The notes: a model not told the origin generated them from the sequence alone. Numbered from the stretch's first letter, positions 8,509 through 18,376 are shown. The stretch: 64,000 nucleotides of DNA from Actinobacteria bacterium HGW-Actinobacteria-7 (GCA_002841275.1 PHET01000013.1:17491-81490); one strand, 5' to 3'. Numbers and translations: made by a program.

Positions 8509-9324
8509 CTATCGCCACACGTCAGGCGAGTAGTCCACCGAGTGCAGCGTGAGTCCATGAGCGGGCGCCGTCTGACCCGCGGCGGCTCGTGACCGGGCCG
8601 CGAGGCATTCTTCGACCCACGACGGCTCCCTCCGACCCGCGCCCACATCGACCAGTGTCCCTACCATCGTGCGCACCATTGAGTGCAGGAACGCATTGCC
8701 CACGACTCGCACCGTGAGGCAGGCTTCTCCCAGGTGCTCCTCCGGCATGATCTCAACGGCCTCCACCCTGCGAACAGTGGGCTTTCCCTCGGCGGAGTTG
8801 CTTACGCAGAAGCTGCGGAAGTCATGCTCGCCCTCGAACAGAGTGGCTCCCTCCCGCATTGCATCGACATCCAAGTTCTTGGTGACATGCCAGGCGAACC
8901 TGCTCAAGAACAGCGGAGGGATACGACCGGCGACAATGCGATAGCGGTACTCGCGCCTGCGCGCATCAAACCTCGCCGAGAAGCCCGCACGAGCCAACCG
9001 GACTTCGCGAACCACGATGGCGTCTCCTATGAGCGCGTCGAGCGACCGACGAATACGAAACGGATCCACGGTCCCTGCGCGCGCTTCAAAGCTGATGACC
9101 TGCCCAAGTGCGTGGACACCGGTGTCCGTGCGCCCCGCCCCAACCGTCTCCACCGGGTATCGCAAGACCGTTCGAAGGGCATCCTCAACGCGTCCCTGTA
9201 CTGTCTCCAAACCTGGCTGCCGGGCAAACCCGCAGAAGGGCGTGCCATCATAGGCCACAAACAAGGCGACCGATTCTGGCGCATCATTATCACGCGTCTC
9301 GCTGTCGTCGCTGAACCGGTCCAA
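8509..9324 (-). CDS. truA: tRNA pseudouridine(38-40) synthase
   Basis: Modifies uridines 38-40 in the tRNA anticodon stem-loop. The catalytic aspartate is D67 in GRTDTGVHALGQV. The 271-residue protein has the usual two-lobed TruA layout, with the RRREYRYRI and NAFLHSMVRTMVGTLVDVG segments. A TTG start at 9324 is supported by GGAGG six bases upstream. The first 18 or so residues (MDRFSDDSETRDNDAPES) precede the conserved fold and are probably disordered. It follows ecfT by 11 bp, and the ecfA1-ecfA2-ecfT-truA order is common in Gram-positive bacteria. Confidence 0.95.
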   Translation of the reverse strand: MDRFSDDSETRDNDAPESVALFVAYDGTPFCGFARQPGLETVQGRVEDALRTVLRYPVETVGAGRTDTGVHALGQVISFEARAGTVDPFRIRRSLDALIGDAIVVREVRLARAGFSARFDARRREYRYRIVAGRIPPLFLSRFAWHVTKNLDVDAMREGATLFEGEHDFRSFCVSNSAEGKPTVRRVEAVEIMPEEHLGEACLTVRVVGNAFLHSMVRTMVGTLVDVGAGRREPSWVEECLAARSRAAAGQTAPAHGLTLHSVDYSPDVWR

Positions 9325-9335
9325 CCTCTTCCTCC

Positions 9336-10127
9336 CTACAACAGAATTGCCACGGCTGCCGAGAGTATCACGGTGACCACCAGAACGGCCCAGTCGGTTG
9401 GTCTCAAAACGAGTTCACGCAGGCGCGATCGGCCACGGCCGGTGTAGCAGCGCGACTCCATGGCGATCGCCAGATCGTCGGCACGTCGGAACAGCCGCAC
9501 GAACAGCGGTATCAGCACGGGCACCCACGCCTTCGCACGCTTGAAGGGCCCGCCGCTGTCGAACACTGCGCCCCTCGCCGTCTGCGCGACCACAATCCGT
9601 TCGGCCTCCTCGGCGGTCGTGGGTATGAATCGCAAGGCTATCGAGAACATCATCGCGACGTCGTCGACCGGGAATCGTACGAGCGCAAGCGGACGCAGCA
9701 TCGATGCCAGCGCATCAGTCAACGCCACGGGAGAACTCGTAAGCGTCACCAGAGAGGCCCCCAGCATCAACACGATGATCCGCAGTGCGAGAAACGCCCC
9801 CGCGGACAGCCCGAGACCGTCAACAGACACCGGTCCGAACGCAAAGGACGCTTCGGCTGACTTCCATCGCAGCGCATGAACCAACAGGGTGAACAGCAAC
9901 AGCCACACGACCGGCTTCAGACCCCGCAGCGCCAGTCTCCATGGCACACCGGCGATCCGGACGGTCATGACAACGGCGGCCGCGATGACCAGCAGCCCCG
10001 GCCACCCCCCCACCGAGAACAACGTCACAGTGAGCGCGACCATGACCGAGATCTTGACCCGCGAATCAAGACGGTGAACGGGCGAGTCGCCCGGAACGAA
10101 CTGGCCAAACGGAACCGGAACACTCAT
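9336..10127 (-). CDS. ecfT: Energy-coupling factor transporter transmembrane protein EcfT
   Basis: Membrane scaffold of a group II ECF vitamin/metal importer that links two ATPases to exchangeable substrate-binding S components. The 263-residue protein has four or five hydrophobic segments in its first half, one near the C-terminus (VLVVTVILSAAVAIL), and a conserved FVPGDSPVHRLDSRVKI N-terminus. The two Ala/Gly-Arg-Gly coupling motifs are visible as QTARGAVFD and CYTGRGRSR. Its ATG overlaps the ecfA2 stop (ATGA), so the genes are translationally coupled. No S component is encoded here, consistent with a shared module. Confidence 0.95.
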   Translation of the reverse strand: MSVPVPFGQFVPGDSPVHRLDSRVKISVMVALTVTLFSVGGWPGLLVIAAAVVMTVRIAGVPWRLALRGLKPVVWLLLFTLLVHALRWKSAEASFAFGPVSVDGLGLSAGAFLALRIIVLMLGASLVTLTSSPVALTDALASMLRPLALVRFPVDDVAMMFSIALRFIPTTAEEAERIVVAQTARGAVFDSGGPFKRAKAWVPVLIPLFVRLFRRADDLAIAMESRCYTGRGRSRLRELVLRPTDWAVLVVTVILSAAVAILL

Positions 10128-10957
10128 CGCTGGCCACCGCCATGCGTCAAGCTGCGAGCGGCCTCAGCGGGATCCAGGGTGTATGGCATGTCTGCCGAGC
10201 GGCGAGAAGCAGCAAGTCGCTGGACCTCGAGCACGTCCGGCGCACGCAAGCCGACACGGTCGAACATCGAGGGCGTGGCGACAAGCTCCCTCGGTGTGGA
10301 AGACAGAGCACAACCGCCTCCGCTCAGGACGATCACACGGTCCGCGTCGGCCAGGAACTCCTCGGCACCGTGGCTCACAACCACCACGCCCGCTTTGGCT
10401 CGCGCCTCCAGTAGAAGTGACCGCATGGCCCGCCGGCCCTTCGCATCCAAACCGGCAGTAGGCTCATCAGCAAGCAGATAGCGTGGGTGGAACGCGAGCA
10501 CGCCAGCTATCGCGACACGCCGGGCCTCACCACCGGATAGTGAGAACGGAGAGCGGTCCTTGAATGTCGCGGGGTCGAGCCCGACGGCGCGTAGTGACTC
10601 TGTCGCAGAGGCGAGTGCCTCTTCACGGCTCGCTCCCATGTTCCTCGGTCCGAAGGCGACGTCCTCCAGCACCGTGTCTGCAAAAAGCTGCGACTCTGCG
10701 TCCTGGAATATGAGGCCGACGACGCCCCGCGCAGAGCCCCGATCCAGTGAGACACCATCCAGTACCGCCTCGCCCTCGTCCGCTCTCAACAGCCCGGCTG
10801 CTATCCGTAGAAGCGTGGACTTACCGGAGCCCGTCGCACCCAACACCAGAACCAGTTCTCCGGGTGCCACTTCGAGTGAGACGTCGTGGAGTGCGCGCAT
10901 ACCGAAAGACGTACCACGTCCGTAGGTGTAGCCGATGGAGACTAGGCTCAGCGACAC
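10124..10957 (-). CDS. ecfA2: ECF transporter ATP-binding protein EcfA2
   Basis: One of the two ABC ATPases of the ECF module. Walker A is GATGSGKST near residue 41, the Q loop is LIFQDAESQLFADTV, the signature is LSGGEARRVAIAG, and Walker B is LLADEPTAGLD. The second half of an EcfA C-terminal domain follows. Translation starts at GTG (10957), inside the last codons of ecfA1 (10 bp overlap), and ends overlapping ecfT. The A1/A2 names are assigned by order and signature, so they could be swapped. Confidence 0.94.
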   Translation of the reverse strand: MSLSLVSIGYTYGRGTSFGMRALHDVSLEVAPGELVLVLGATGSGKSTLLRIAAGLLRADEGEAVLDGVSLDRGSARGVVGLIFQDAESQLFADTVLEDVAFGPRNMGASREEALASATESLRAVGLDPATFKDRSPFSLSGGEARRVAIAGVLAFHPRYLLADEPTAGLDAKGRRAMRSLLLEARAKAGVVVVSHGAEEFLADADRVIVLSGGGCALSSTPRELVATPSMFDRVGLRAPDVLEVQRLAASRRSADMPYTLDPAEAARSLTHGGGQR

Positions 10958-11778
10958 AGCGCCTCCACTATCGCGGCGGGCGTGGAAGCGGCACGGGGAA
11001 CGACGATCCCGTGATCGCGCAGCTCCTCCGCCAGTGTCAAGAGAGGCGAAAGCTCAAGCGACCAACTCTCCAGCCGGTCTGTCGCACAGAGCAGATCCCC
11101 CGGCGAACCATCGAACACGATACAGCCCTCGTGCATGACCAGGGCGCGGGAGGCCCTCATCGCCTCGGAGAGATCATGCGTCACATGAATCACCGACCGT
11201 CCGGAATCTGCAACGGCCTCCAGGACATCAAGCACCTCCACTCGGCCCACCGGGTCCAGCATGGACGTCGGCTCGTCAAGGACCAGCCAGTGCGGTTGCA
11301 TTGCCAGAGCACCTGCAATCGCCAGTCGCTGCTTTTGGCCACCGGACAGCAGATGTGGCTCTCGCCGTTCGAGCCCGCACAGACCCACGGACTCCAGCGC
11401 CCACGCGACGCGCTCCCGAATCACATCGCGCGCAAGACCGAGGTTCTCCGGTCCGAACGCCACGTCGTCCTCCACCGAAGTCGCAACGATCTGGTCGTCG
11501 GGATTCTGGAACACCACGCTCACTGATTCTCGAATCGTGCCGATTCCCGCTTCATCATGCGTGCCGATTCCATTGACGGTGATCTCACCAGAAGATGGGA
11601 GAAGCAAGCCGTTGATGAGTCTGACGAGGGTGGACTTGCCCGATCCGTTCGCGCCCAGAACCGCGACATACTCCGCGGGACCGATATCGAGCGAAACGTC
11701 CCGAACGGCGGGTACCGAATGCGCCCCCGTCGTGTAGCTGTGACTCACCGTATCGAAACGAATCAGTGGTTCATCCAA
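10948..11778 (-). CDS. ecfA1: ECF transporter ATP-binding protein EcfA1
   Basis: First ATPase of the ECF module. Walker A is GANGSGKST, the Q loop is VFQNPDDQIVATSVEDDVAF (the EcfA1-type pattern), the signature is LLSGGQKQRLAIAG, and Walker B is WLVLDEPTSMLD. Length is 276. The best start is a TTG at 11778 giving MDEPLIRFDTVSHSY. No clear ribosome-binding site precedes it, so the exact start is the weak point. It lies about 100 bp after rplQ, beyond a hairpin at 11811-11839. Confidence 0.94.
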   Translation of the reverse strand: MDEPLIRFDTVSHSYTTGAHSVPAVRDVSLDIGPAEYVAVLGANGSGKSTLVRLINGLLLPSSGEITVNGIGTHDEAGIGTIRESVSVVFQNPDDQIVATSVEDDVAFGPENLGLARDVIRERVAWALESVGLCGLERREPHLLSGGQKQRLAIAGALAMQPHWLVLDEPTSMLDPVGRVEVLDVLEAVADSGRSVIHVTHDLSEAMRASRALVMHEGCIVFDGSPGDLLCATDRLESWSLELSPLLTLAEELRDHGIVVPRAASTPAAIVEALCR

Positions 11779-11810
11779 TCATCAGAACATGCGGACCACC
11801 TGTAGACAGA

Positions 11811-11839
11811 TGTGAGGGCCCCCAATGGGAGCCCTCACA
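11811..11839 (-). terminator. Hairpin between rplQ and ecfA1
   Basis: The inverted repeat TGTGAGGGC / GCCCTCACA, with an 11-base loop, lies 37 bases after the L17 stop. The minus-strand sequence after it (TCTGTCTAC) is only mildly U-rich. It probably ends or attenuates the ribosomal protein alpha operon before the ECF genes. Confidence 0.55.
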
Positions 11840-11875
11840 TGTTACCGCTGCTCGCCTTCTCAGGCGTATCGACTA

Positions 11876-12226
11876 CTAGTCAACGAGCTCCATGATCACC
11901 ATCGGAGCGGCGTCGCCCTTGCGCGGGCCTAGTTTCAGGATGCGCGTGTAGCCGCCTTCGCGACCCTCAAAGCGGTCCTTCTCCGAGAAGATCTTGGCAA
12001 CGACTTCCTTGTTGCCGAGCGCCGCGATGGCCAGACGACGCGAATGCACATCGCCCTTCTTTGCCCACGTGACGGTCTTCTCTACGAGCGGACGAACCTC
12101 TTTGGCGCGGGTCTCAGTTGTCTTGATACGGTCGTTCGCGAGCACCGCGATGGCGAGGCTCTTGAGCATCGCCTTGGTGTGCGAAGCGTCCGTGCCCAGC
12201 TTGCGACCCTTCTTAAGGTGTCTCAT
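11876..12226 (-). CDS. rplQ: 50S ribosomal protein L17
   Basis: Large-subunit protein near the exit tunnel. The 116-residue sequence has the family start [20 protein letters not shown] and the [19 protein letters not shown] end. It follows rpoA by 16 bp and closes the alpha operon, as in most bacteria. SD-like AGGAG precedes the ATG. Confidence 0.97.
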   Translation of the reverse strand: MRHLKKGRKLGTDASHTKAMLKSLAIAVLANDRIKTTETRAKEVRPLVEKTVTWAKKGDVHSRRLAIAALGNKEVVAKIFSEKDRFEGREGGYTRILKLGPRKGDAAPMVIMELVD

Positions 12227-12242
12227 CTTCAGCGAACTCCTG

Positions 12243-13181
12243 TTACTGCTTCAGGTTGAGGCCCATGGACACGAGCTTGTCCTTGACCTCTTCGATGGAC
12301 TTCGCGCCGAAGTTGCGGATGTTGAGCAGATCCTGCTCAGAGCATTCCGTCAACTGACCGATCGTGTTAACACCCTGGCGCTTCAGGCAGTTGTAGGAGC
12401 GAACCGTCAGGTCCAACTCCTCGATCGGCGTGTCGAGCACGCTCTCGCCTTCGTCAACGGCGGCAGCGAAGATGCCTTCCTCAGAGAGAGGAGTCGATGC
12501 CTGGTCGACGAAGAGCATCATGTGCTCGTCAATGATACGACCTGCACGAGCGACTGCGTCGCTCGCATCAAGTGCACCGTTGGTCTCAACTTCGAGCGTG
12601 ATCTTGTCGTAGTCAGTCCGCTGGCCCACACGCGTGTTCTCCACGACGTAGGTGCAACGGCATACCGGCGAGAACAGCGAATCCACCGTGATCACGCCGA
12701 TAGGATCCTCTGCCCGCTTGTTGCGGTCAGCAGAGACGTAGCCGCGGCCGACGCCGATGCGAATGCTCATCTCGAGCTTGGCACCCTCGTTCAGCGTAGC
12801 GATAACGTGCTCGGGATTGACCAGTTCAAACTCGGACGGGACTTTGAGATCCGCGCCGGTGACGACCAACGGTCCGGTCACGGACAGTGTCGCGACGGCA
12901 TCACCGTTCCCGATCTCGGTATCTCGGAATACAAGCCCCTTCACATTGAGCACGATGTCCGTGACATCCTCGCGCACGCCATCGATAGAGGCGAACTCGT
13001 GCTGGATGCCCTCGATTCGAATCGAGGTAGCGGCCGCGCCCTGGAGCGATGACAACAGCACGCGACGCATGCAGTTGCCGAGCGTGTAGCCGAAACCGCG
13101 CTCGAGCGGCTCCACTATGAATCGTGCGACTCGGTCATCGATACGGTCGACCGTGACCTGGGGCCTCATGAACTCTGTCAT
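12243..13181 (-). CDS. rpoA: DNA-directed RNA polymerase subunit alpha
   Basis: Assembly platform of RNA polymerase; the C-terminal domain binds UP elements and activators. The N-terminal domain (to about residue 230) has [16 protein letters not shown]. The alpha-CTD follows, with [19 protein letters not shown] and [10 protein letters not shown], which retain the DNA-contacting Arg, Asn, Gly, Lys and Ser. The start chosen is ATG 13181 (MTEFMRPQV), seven bases after GGAGG; a TTG one codon earlier is possible. This CTD is useful for comparison because a similar domain occurs at the end of RpoC here. Confidence 0.97.
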   Translation of the reverse strand: MTEFMRPQVTVDRIDDRVARFIVEPLERGFGYTLGNCMRRVLLSSLQGAAATSIRIEGIQHEFASIDGVREDVTDIVLNVKGLVFRDTEIGNGDAVATLSVTGPLVVTGADLKVPSEFELVNPEHVIATLNEGAKLEMSIRIGVGRGYVSADRNKRAEDPIGVITVDSLFSPVCRCTYVVENTRVGQRTDYDKITLEVETNGALDASDAVARAGRIIDEHMMLFVDQASTPLSEEGIFAAAVDEGESVLDTPIEELDLTVRSYNCLKRQGVNTIGQLTECSEQDLLNIRNFGAKSIEEVKDKLVSMGLNLKQ

Positions 13182-13210
13182 CAAGCAGCCTCCCTGGCTT
13201 CTCGGTCCAA

Positions 13211-13837
13211 CTACTTGGAGTACAGCTCGACGATCAGCTGCTCGCGAACAGGAGCATCGATCATCTCGCGTGTCGGCAATGACAGGACCTTGCCCTGCAG
13301 CTTCTCGATATCAACCTCGAGCCAGCCAGGAACTTCGATCTTCTCGGACGCGATAAGCGCCGTCTTGATCACCAGAAGGTCCTTGGACTTCACGCCAACA
13401 GCCACGAGATCCCCACCGCGAACACGGTAGGACGGGATGTTCACACGGTGTCCGTTGACCATCACGTGATTGTGACGAACGATCTGGCGAGCCTCGTCGC
13501 GCGACTTCGCGAAGCCGAGGCGATAGACGACGTTGTCAAGTCGGCTCTCGAGAATCCGAAGCAGGTTCTCGCCGGTGATGCCGGTCTGACGGCTCGCCAG
13601 CTCGTAGTAGCCTCGGAACTGCTTCTCGAGCAACCCATAGATACGCTTGGTCTTCTGCTTCTCACGAAGCTGTACGCGGTATTCACTGTCGCGCGGCCGC
13701 TTCTTCCCCGCCTGACCAGGCGGGTACGGACGACGCTCTATGGCGCACTTGTCGCCGTAGCAGCGATCGCCCTTAAGGAAGAGCTTGATCCCTTCGCGGC
13801 GGCACAGGCGGCAATCCGCCCCGGTGTAACGTGCCAT
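13211..13837 (-). CDS. rpsD: 30S ribosomal protein S4, zinc-binding type
   Basis: Primary 16S rRNA-binding protein of the 5' domain. It keeps four cysteines near the N-terminus (CRLCRREG ... CYGDKC), the zinc-binding form. The S4 RNA-binding domain follows ([18 protein letters not shown]...[14 protein letters not shown]). At 208 residues it is a normal length. It sits between rpsK and rpoA in the alpha operon. S4 is often the autogenous regulator of this operon, but I did not identify its mRNA target. Confidence 0.97.
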   Translation of the reverse strand: MARYTGADCRLCRREGIKLFLKGDRCYGDKCAIERRPYPPGQAGKKRPRDSEYRVQLREKQKTKRIYGLLEKQFRGYYELASRQTGITGENLLRILESRLDNVVYRLGFAKSRDEARQIVRHNHVMVNGHRVNIPSYRVRGGDLVAVGVKSKDLLVIKTALIASEKIEVPGWLEVDIEKLQGKVLSLPTREMIDAPVREQLIVELYSK

Positions 13838-13863
13838 CTTCTTCGATTCCCTTCAGGTAAAAG

Positions 13864-14265
13864 CTAGACCCGGCGACGCTTGCGAGGCCGGCAGCCGTTG
13901 TGCGGAACAGGGGTGCAATCCTGGATGGCCGAAATCTCAAGGCCAGCAGCCTGCAGTGAACGGACCGCGGTCTCACGACCTGAGCCCGGTCCCTTGACGA
14001 ACACGGCAACCTTGCGGAGTCCGTGCTCCTGAGCCATCTTCGCAGCGGCCTCGGCGGCCATCTGTGCTGCGAACGGTGTGGACTTCCGCGAACCCTTGAA
14101 GCCCACAGTGCCGGCGCTCTGCCAGGAGATCACGTTGCCCGAAGGGTCGGTGATGGTCACAATCGTGTTGTTGAAAGTGCTCTTGATGTGCGCCTGGCCG
14201 ACGGCAATATTCTTACGCTCGCTACGCTTGAGGCGAGTACGCACGTTCTTCTTCTTAGCGGCCAT
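13864..14265 (-). CDS. rpsK: 30S ribosomal protein S11
   Basis: Platform protein of the small subunit. The 133-residue protein has the family signatures [31 protein letters not shown] and the C-terminal [15 protein letters not shown]. Two bases separate it from rpsM. Nothing unusual. Confidence 0.97.
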   Translation of the reverse strand: MAAKKKNVRTRLKRSERKNIAVGQAHIKSTFNNTIVTITDPSGNVISWQSAGTVGFKGSRKSTPFAAQMAAEAAAKMAQEHGLRKVAVFVKGPGSGRETAVRSLQAAGLEISAIQDCTPVPHNGCRPRKRRRV

Positions 14266-14267
14266 GC

Positions 14268-14642
14268 TTACTTGCCCTTCTTCTTTGCGCCGATCTGGCG
14301 ACGCGGACCCTTACGGGTGCGCGCGTTGGTGTGAGTGCGCTGACCGCGGACCGGCAGGCCCTTGCGGTGGCGCAGGCCGCGGTAGCAGCCGATCTCCATC
14401 AGACGCTTGATGTTCTGCGCGACCTCGCGACGAAGATCTCCTTCGATCTTGAGATTCTTGTCGATGTACTCACGCAGACGAACGACCTCTTCTTCCGTAA
14501 GGTCGCGAACTCGTGTGTCCGGGCTGATGCCGGACTCACGCAATATGAGCTGGCTGGTCGTAAGACCAATACCAAGAATGTAGGTCAGGCCGACTTCAAC
14601 GCGCTTCTCGCGCGGCAGATCGACACCTGCGATTCGGGCCAC
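14268..14642 (-). CDS. rpsM: 30S ribosomal protein S13
   Basis: Head protein that contacts 5S-associated L5 and P-site tRNA. The 124-residue sequence begins [20 protein letters not shown] and ends in the basic [20 protein letters not shown] tail. The start is GTG 14642, five bases after GGAG. It follows rpmJ by 12 bp. Confidence 0.97.
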   Translation of the reverse strand: MARIAGVDLPREKRVEVGLTYILGIGLTTSQLILRESGISPDTRVRDLTEEEVVRLREYIDKNLKIEGDLRREVAQNIKRLMEIGCYRGLRHRKGLPVRGQRTHTNARTRKGPRRQIGAKKKGK

Positions 14643-14654
14643 TCGTGCTCCCTC

Positions 14655-14768
14655 CTAGCCCTGGCGCTGCTTATGGCGCGGGTTCTCACAAATGACGAGA
14701 ACTCGGCCATGGCGCCGGATCACTTTGCACTTATCACACATCTTCTTGACGGAAGGACGTACCTTCAT
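14655..14768 (-). CDS. rpmJ: 50S ribosomal protein L36, zinc-binding type
   Basis: A 37-residue protein read directly from the sequence: [16 protein letters not shown] at the start and ending NPRHKQRQG. It keeps the CxxC...C...H zinc ligands (C11, C14, C27, H32), so it is the zinc-dependent form. It sits between infA (125 bp upstream) and rpsM, the usual place. The 125-base spacer upstream has no other gene and may contain a weak promoter. Confidence 0.95.
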   Translation of the reverse strand: MKVRPSVKKMCDKCKVIRRHGRVLVICENPRHKQRQG

Positions 14769-14893
14769 CGTTCTCGTCTTCCTTTCGGCGATTCACTTCT
14801 ATATTCACGCCCAGCCGCAGGCATTGGTTTTCTGACTTTCGTGGATGTGGCTAACACGCCGCCGGGAGTGTCCACTTCCCTCTTAAAGACGTC

Positions 14894-15115
14894 CTACTTG
14901 TAGCGGTAGGTGATTCTTCCCCGACTCAAATCATAGGGTGACAGCTCAACGACGACCTTATCTCCCGGCAAAATACGTATGTAGTGCATACGCATCTTCC
15001 CAGAGATGTGAGCCAGAACCTTGTGCCCATTCTCCAGCTCAACGCGAAACATCGCATTGGGTAGAGGCTCGGTCACCGTGCCTTCGAGCTCGATAGCGTC
15101 GTCCTTCTTCGTCAC
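14894..15115 (-). CDS. infA: Translation initiation factor IF-1
   Basis: Binds the ribosomal A site during initiation. The start is GTG at 15115, ten bases after AAGGAG, giving 73 residues ([20 protein letters not shown]...), the standard length. A longer reading upstream would add 24 unrelated residues and is rejected. The single S1/OB fold with [15 protein letters not shown] and the [11 protein letters not shown] end is clear. It follows map by 107 bp. Confidence 0.96.
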   Translation of the reverse strand: MTKKDDAIELEGTVTEPLPNAMFRVELENGHKVLAHISGKMRMHYIRILPGDKVVVELSPYDLSRGRITYRYK

Positions 15116-15222
15116 TCTATGTTTACTCCTTGAAGGGGCCTGAATCCGCAAGTGAATATGGTATCTCAGCGCGGCACAAGCGTCCACACATTTCTTTCAC
15201 GCACAAAACGACATGCTCCAGA

Positions 15223-15972
15223 TCACTCCGCCGTCAGGACCAGCGGACCATTCTCAGTGATTGCCACCGTGTGCTCGAAATGGGCTGAGAGTGAGCCATC
15301 CCGGGTCACAACTGTCCAGCCGTCCGCCAGCGCATCGACCTCGTGCCCGCCCGAGTTGATCATCGGCTCGATTGCCAAGACCATGCCTATCTCAAGCCGT
15401 GGGCCGGTTCCCGCGACTCCATAGTTCGGAACGTTGGGGTCTTCGTGCATGGCGCGACCGATGCCATGGCCAACGTACTCTCGGACAACGCCGAATCCCG
15501 CCACCTCGGCGACTTCCTGAACAGCAGCGCCGATATCGTAGAGCCGGTTGCCCTTCACGCATCGCGCGATACCGGCAGCCAGCGACGCCTCCGTCACGTG
15601 GAGTAGCCGAGAGGCCAGCTCTGACACCGTTCCGACCGCGAAGGTGCTCGCGTTGTCTCCGTAGTACCCATCGATGAGTGCGCCCACATCCACAGAGATG
15701 ATGTCGCCCTCTTTCAGGGTGATACCTGCAGACGGAATACCATGCACGACCTGTGAGTTCAAAGACGTGCACAGCGTAGCGGGGAACCCATGGTACCCCT
15801 TGAAGGCCGGCACTGCGCCGTCCTCCCTGATAGCTGCTTCGGCAATGGCGTCGAGTTGGGCCGTTGTAGCTCCAGGACGTACAGCCTCGCCCACGAGACG
15901 AAGAGCCCGGGCGCTGATACGCCCGGCCTCCCTCATAGTCTCGATTTCAGCTGCGGACTTGCGGACAATCAC
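15223..15972 (-). CDS. map: Methionine aminopeptidase, type I
   Basis: Removes the initiator methionine from nascent proteins. The 249-residue protein has the pita-bread metal ligands: Asp in SVDVGALIDGYYGD (two Asp), His in YVGHGIGRAMHEDPNVPN, and Glu in LAIEPMI and near the C-terminus. The start is GTG 15972, six bases after adk. The adk-map-infA order is the ordinary spc-operon distal part. Confidence 0.96.
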   Translation of the reverse strand: MIVRKSAAEIETMREAGRISARALRLVGEAVRPGATTAQLDAIAEAAIREDGAVPAFKGYHGFPATLCTSLNSQVVHGIPSAGITLKEGDIISVDVGALIDGYYGDNASTFAVGTVSELASRLLHVTEASLAAGIARCVKGNRLYDIGAAVQEVAEVAGFGVVREYVGHGIGRAMHEDPNVPNYGVAGTGPRLEIGMVLAIEPMINSGGHEVDALADGWTVVTRDGSLSAHFEHTVAITENGPLVLTAE

Positions 15973-15978
15973 GTGAGG

Positions 15979-16608
15979 CTACGCTCCCAGCGCCGCGCGG
16001 ACATCGGCCCACACGGTGTCAACGGGGCGATCACCGTCGATCTCATGCAGCAGACCCTTAGCCTGGTAGTAGTCGATAAGCGGAGCCGTCGACTTCTCAT
16101 AGACACTGAGGCGGTTGCGAACGGTCGCCTCGTTGTCGTCATCACGCTGGTAGAGCGCCCCACCGCATGCGGTGCAACTGAGCCCCTCTGACACACTGGT
16201 GATCCGTCCACACTGCCGACACGAGCGGCGAGCGGTCAGACGGCCTACGATGACCTCGGGATCGACGATGACGGCGACAGCCGAATCAATCGTCTTGCCC
16301 ACCGAGGCAAGCTCGCTATCGAGTACCTCCGCCTGAGCTTTGGTACGCGGGAAGCCGTCGAGGATGAAGCCCTTTCCCGTGTCCGGCTGGGAAAGCCGCT
16401 CCTTCACGAGACCCACGACGATCGAGTCCGGCACAAGCTCACCGGCATCCATGAACCGCTTGGCCTCAAGCCCGAGAAGGGACCTGTTGGTAACGGCCGC
16501 ACGCAGAATGTCACCGGTCGAGATATGAGGCAATCCATACGCCTCGATGATCTTGGCCGCCTGAGTGCCCTTGCCGGCTCCTGGCGCGCCCAACAGAACG
16601 ATGTTCAT
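15979..16608 (-). CDS. adk: Adenylate kinase with zinc-type lid
   Basis: Interconverts ATP + AMP and 2 ADP. The P-loop is GAPGAGKGT near the N-terminus, with FPRTKAQAE and an NMP-binding helix. The lid holds two cysteine pairs (CRQCGR... CTACGG), the zinc-stabilised form typical of Gram-positive enzymes. I chose ATG 16608 (MNIVLLGAPGAG) because it is spaced five bases from GGGGAG; a GTG two codons earlier is too close to that site. 209 residues. Confidence 0.95.
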   Translation of the reverse strand: MNIVLLGAPGAGKGTQAAKIIEAYGLPHISTGDILRAAVTNRSLLGLEAKRFMDAGELVPDSIVVGLVKERLSQPDTGKGFILDGFPRTKAQAEVLDSELASVGKTIDSAVAVIVDPEVIVGRLTARRSCRQCGRITSVSEGLSCTACGGALYQRDDDNEATVRNRLSVYEKSTAPLIDYYQAKGLLHEIDGDRPVDTVWADVRAALGA

Positions 16609-16631
16609 GCCCACTCCCCTTCGCGCAGTGC

Positions 16632-17906
16632 CTACTTGAAGAAACCGTCGTAGTGCCGCATCTTCAGCTGGCTTTCGATCTGGGTCATCGTCTCAAGCGC
16701 GACGCCTACCATGATGAGGATCGAGGTGCCGCCAAACTGCCTGACGAGCGTGTTCTGTGTGGCCGAGAAGATCATCGACGGAACAACCGCGATCACACCC
16801 AAGAACAATGCGCCAGGGAAGGTGATCCTGTTGAGCACGTTCTCGATGTAGCGGACCGTCGCTGTGCCGGGTCGAACTCCCGGGATGAACCCACCGTTCT
16901 TGCGAAGGTTGTCCGAGAGGTCGATCGGGTTAAAGACCAGCGCCGTGTAGAAGTAGGTGAAGAACACGATCAACACGAACTCAAGTGACCAGTTCAACGG
17001 ACCGTTGGCCAGCGCGTTCGCGCCCTGTGTGAGCCAAGCAGGCGGGTTGGGGACCAACTGGCTGAGCTGCAACGGAAAGAACAGAATCGCAGACGCGAAG
17101 ATGATCGGAACCACGTTTGCCCCGTTGATCTTCAGCGGGATGTACGTGCCGCTTCCGCCGTAGACCCTGCGCCCGATAACTCGCTTCGCGTACTGCACGG
17201 GGATCCGGCGCTGAGCGCGCTCCATGTAGACGATCGCCGCAATGATGAACAGCACGATCACGAACATCAAGACCGTGAACAGTCCGCTGCCGAACTGCAC
17301 GGACTGGTAGATCGCGATCGGGAATCGCGACACGATACTCGTGAAGATCAGCAGCGACATGCCGTTGCCGATACCCCGCTGAGTGATGAGCTCACCAAAC
17401 CACATGATGAGCGCGGTTCCGGCAATCAACGAGATCATGATCACAAGGCTGGTGAACCAGAAGGGCGGCAGTCCTGGACCTGAGGTCGGAAGAGCTCCAG
17501 CGACGCTGCGGAACACTGTGAGCAGGCCCAAGGACGACAACGTAGCGATACCCAGTGTCATATAGCGAGTGATCTGAGTGATCTTGCGCTGACCGGCCTC
17601 CCCCTCTTTTGCCCACCGCTCGACCTGAGGAATAACGCCTTGAAGCAGCTGCATGATAATCGACGAAGTAATGTAGGGCATGATGCCCAACGAAAACACC
17701 GCGAACTTCTCAAGCGCGCCACCGGAGAACAGGCTCAACAGATTGAGCGCTGCCGTGTCCTGCACTTGTGCCTGGATGACGCTTGTGTCCACACCGGGAA
17801 CCGGGATGAACGAACCGACACGGTACAGGGCGATGATGGCGAGCGTGAAAAGAATCTTGCGGCGGAGCTCAGGTACGCGAAACGCGTTGGCAATCGCTGC
17901 TAGCAC
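16632..17906 (-). CDS. secY: Protein translocase channel subunit SecY
   Basis: Core of the Sec channel in the cytoplasmic membrane. The 424-residue protein has ten hydrophobic segments and the SecY landmarks SFIPVPGVDTS, LFSGGALEKFAVFSLGIMPYI (plug region), QRGIGNGMSLLIF and GGFIPGVRPGTAT. It starts at GTG 17906 and overlaps the end of rplO by seven bases. Its partner secE is at 42119 in this window. SecG is not seen here. Confidence 0.97.
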   Translation of the reverse strand: MLAAIANAFRVPELRRKILFTLAIIALYRVGSFIPVPGVDTSVIQAQVQDTAALNLLSLFSGGALEKFAVFSLGIMPYITSSIIMQLLQGVIPQVERWAKEGEAGQRKITQITRYMTLGIATLSSLGLLTVFRSVAGALPTSGPGLPPFWFTSLVIMISLIAGTALIMWFGELITQRGIGNGMSLLIFTSIVSRFPIAIYQSVQFGSGLFTVLMFVIVLFIIAAIVYMERAQRRIPVQYAKRVIGRRVYGGSGTYIPLKINGANVVPIIFASAILFFPLQLSQLVPNPPAWLTQGANALANGPLNWSLEFVLIVFFTYFYTALVFNPIDLSDNLRKNGGFIPGVRPGTATVRYIENVLNRITFPGALFLGVIAVVPSMIFSATQNTLVRQFGGTSILIMVGVALETMTQIESQLKMRHYDGFFK

Positions 17907-18349
17907 GACGTCTCAACCGTCCCCCCTGCGGCCTCGATCTTGGCCTTCGCCGGTCCGGACACCTTGTCTACCTTCACGTCCAACTTCTTGGTCAACTCAC
18001 CGTCACCCAACACCTTGACGAGTTCAGCGGCCGACTTGATGACGCCCTTCTCAACCAGCGTCTCATTGCTGACAAGCTCGCCTTCAGCGTACAGACCGTC
18101 GAGGCGAGACACGTTGACCACCGAGTACTCAACGCGGTTGCGGTTGGTGAAACCGGGGAGCTTCGGCATCCGCATGTGCATCGGATTCTGCCCGCCCTCG
18201 AATCCCGGGCCCTTGCCGCCGCCGGCGCGAGACAGCTGGCCATTGTCTCCGCGGCCGGACGTGCTGCCGTGCCCGCTGCCGTTTCCACGGCCAACGCGCT
18301 TGCGGTTCTTGCGTGATCCCGGTGCGGGGAACAGATCGTGAATCTGCAT
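17900..18349 (-). CDS. rplO: 50S ribosomal protein L15
   Basis: Large-subunit assembly protein. The 149-residue sequence has the glycine-rich basic N-terminus (RKNRKRVGRGNGSGHG...GRGDNGQLSR) and GFEGGQNPMHMRMPKLPGF. An AAGGAG ribosome-binding site lies just upstream of ATG 18349. It is separated from rpmD by 153 bp, an unusually wide gap inside the spc operon that contains hairpins. Confidence 0.97.
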   Translation of the reverse strand: MQIHDLFPAPGSRKNRKRVGRGNGSGHGSTSGRGDNGQLSRAGGGKGPGFEGGQNPMHMRMPKLPGFTNRNRVEYSVVNVSRLDGLYAEGELVSNETLVEKGVIKSAAELVKVLGDGELTKKLDVKVDKVSGPAKAKIEAAGGTVETSC

Positions 18350-18376
18350 GACTTGTAACTCCTTCTATATCGCTAC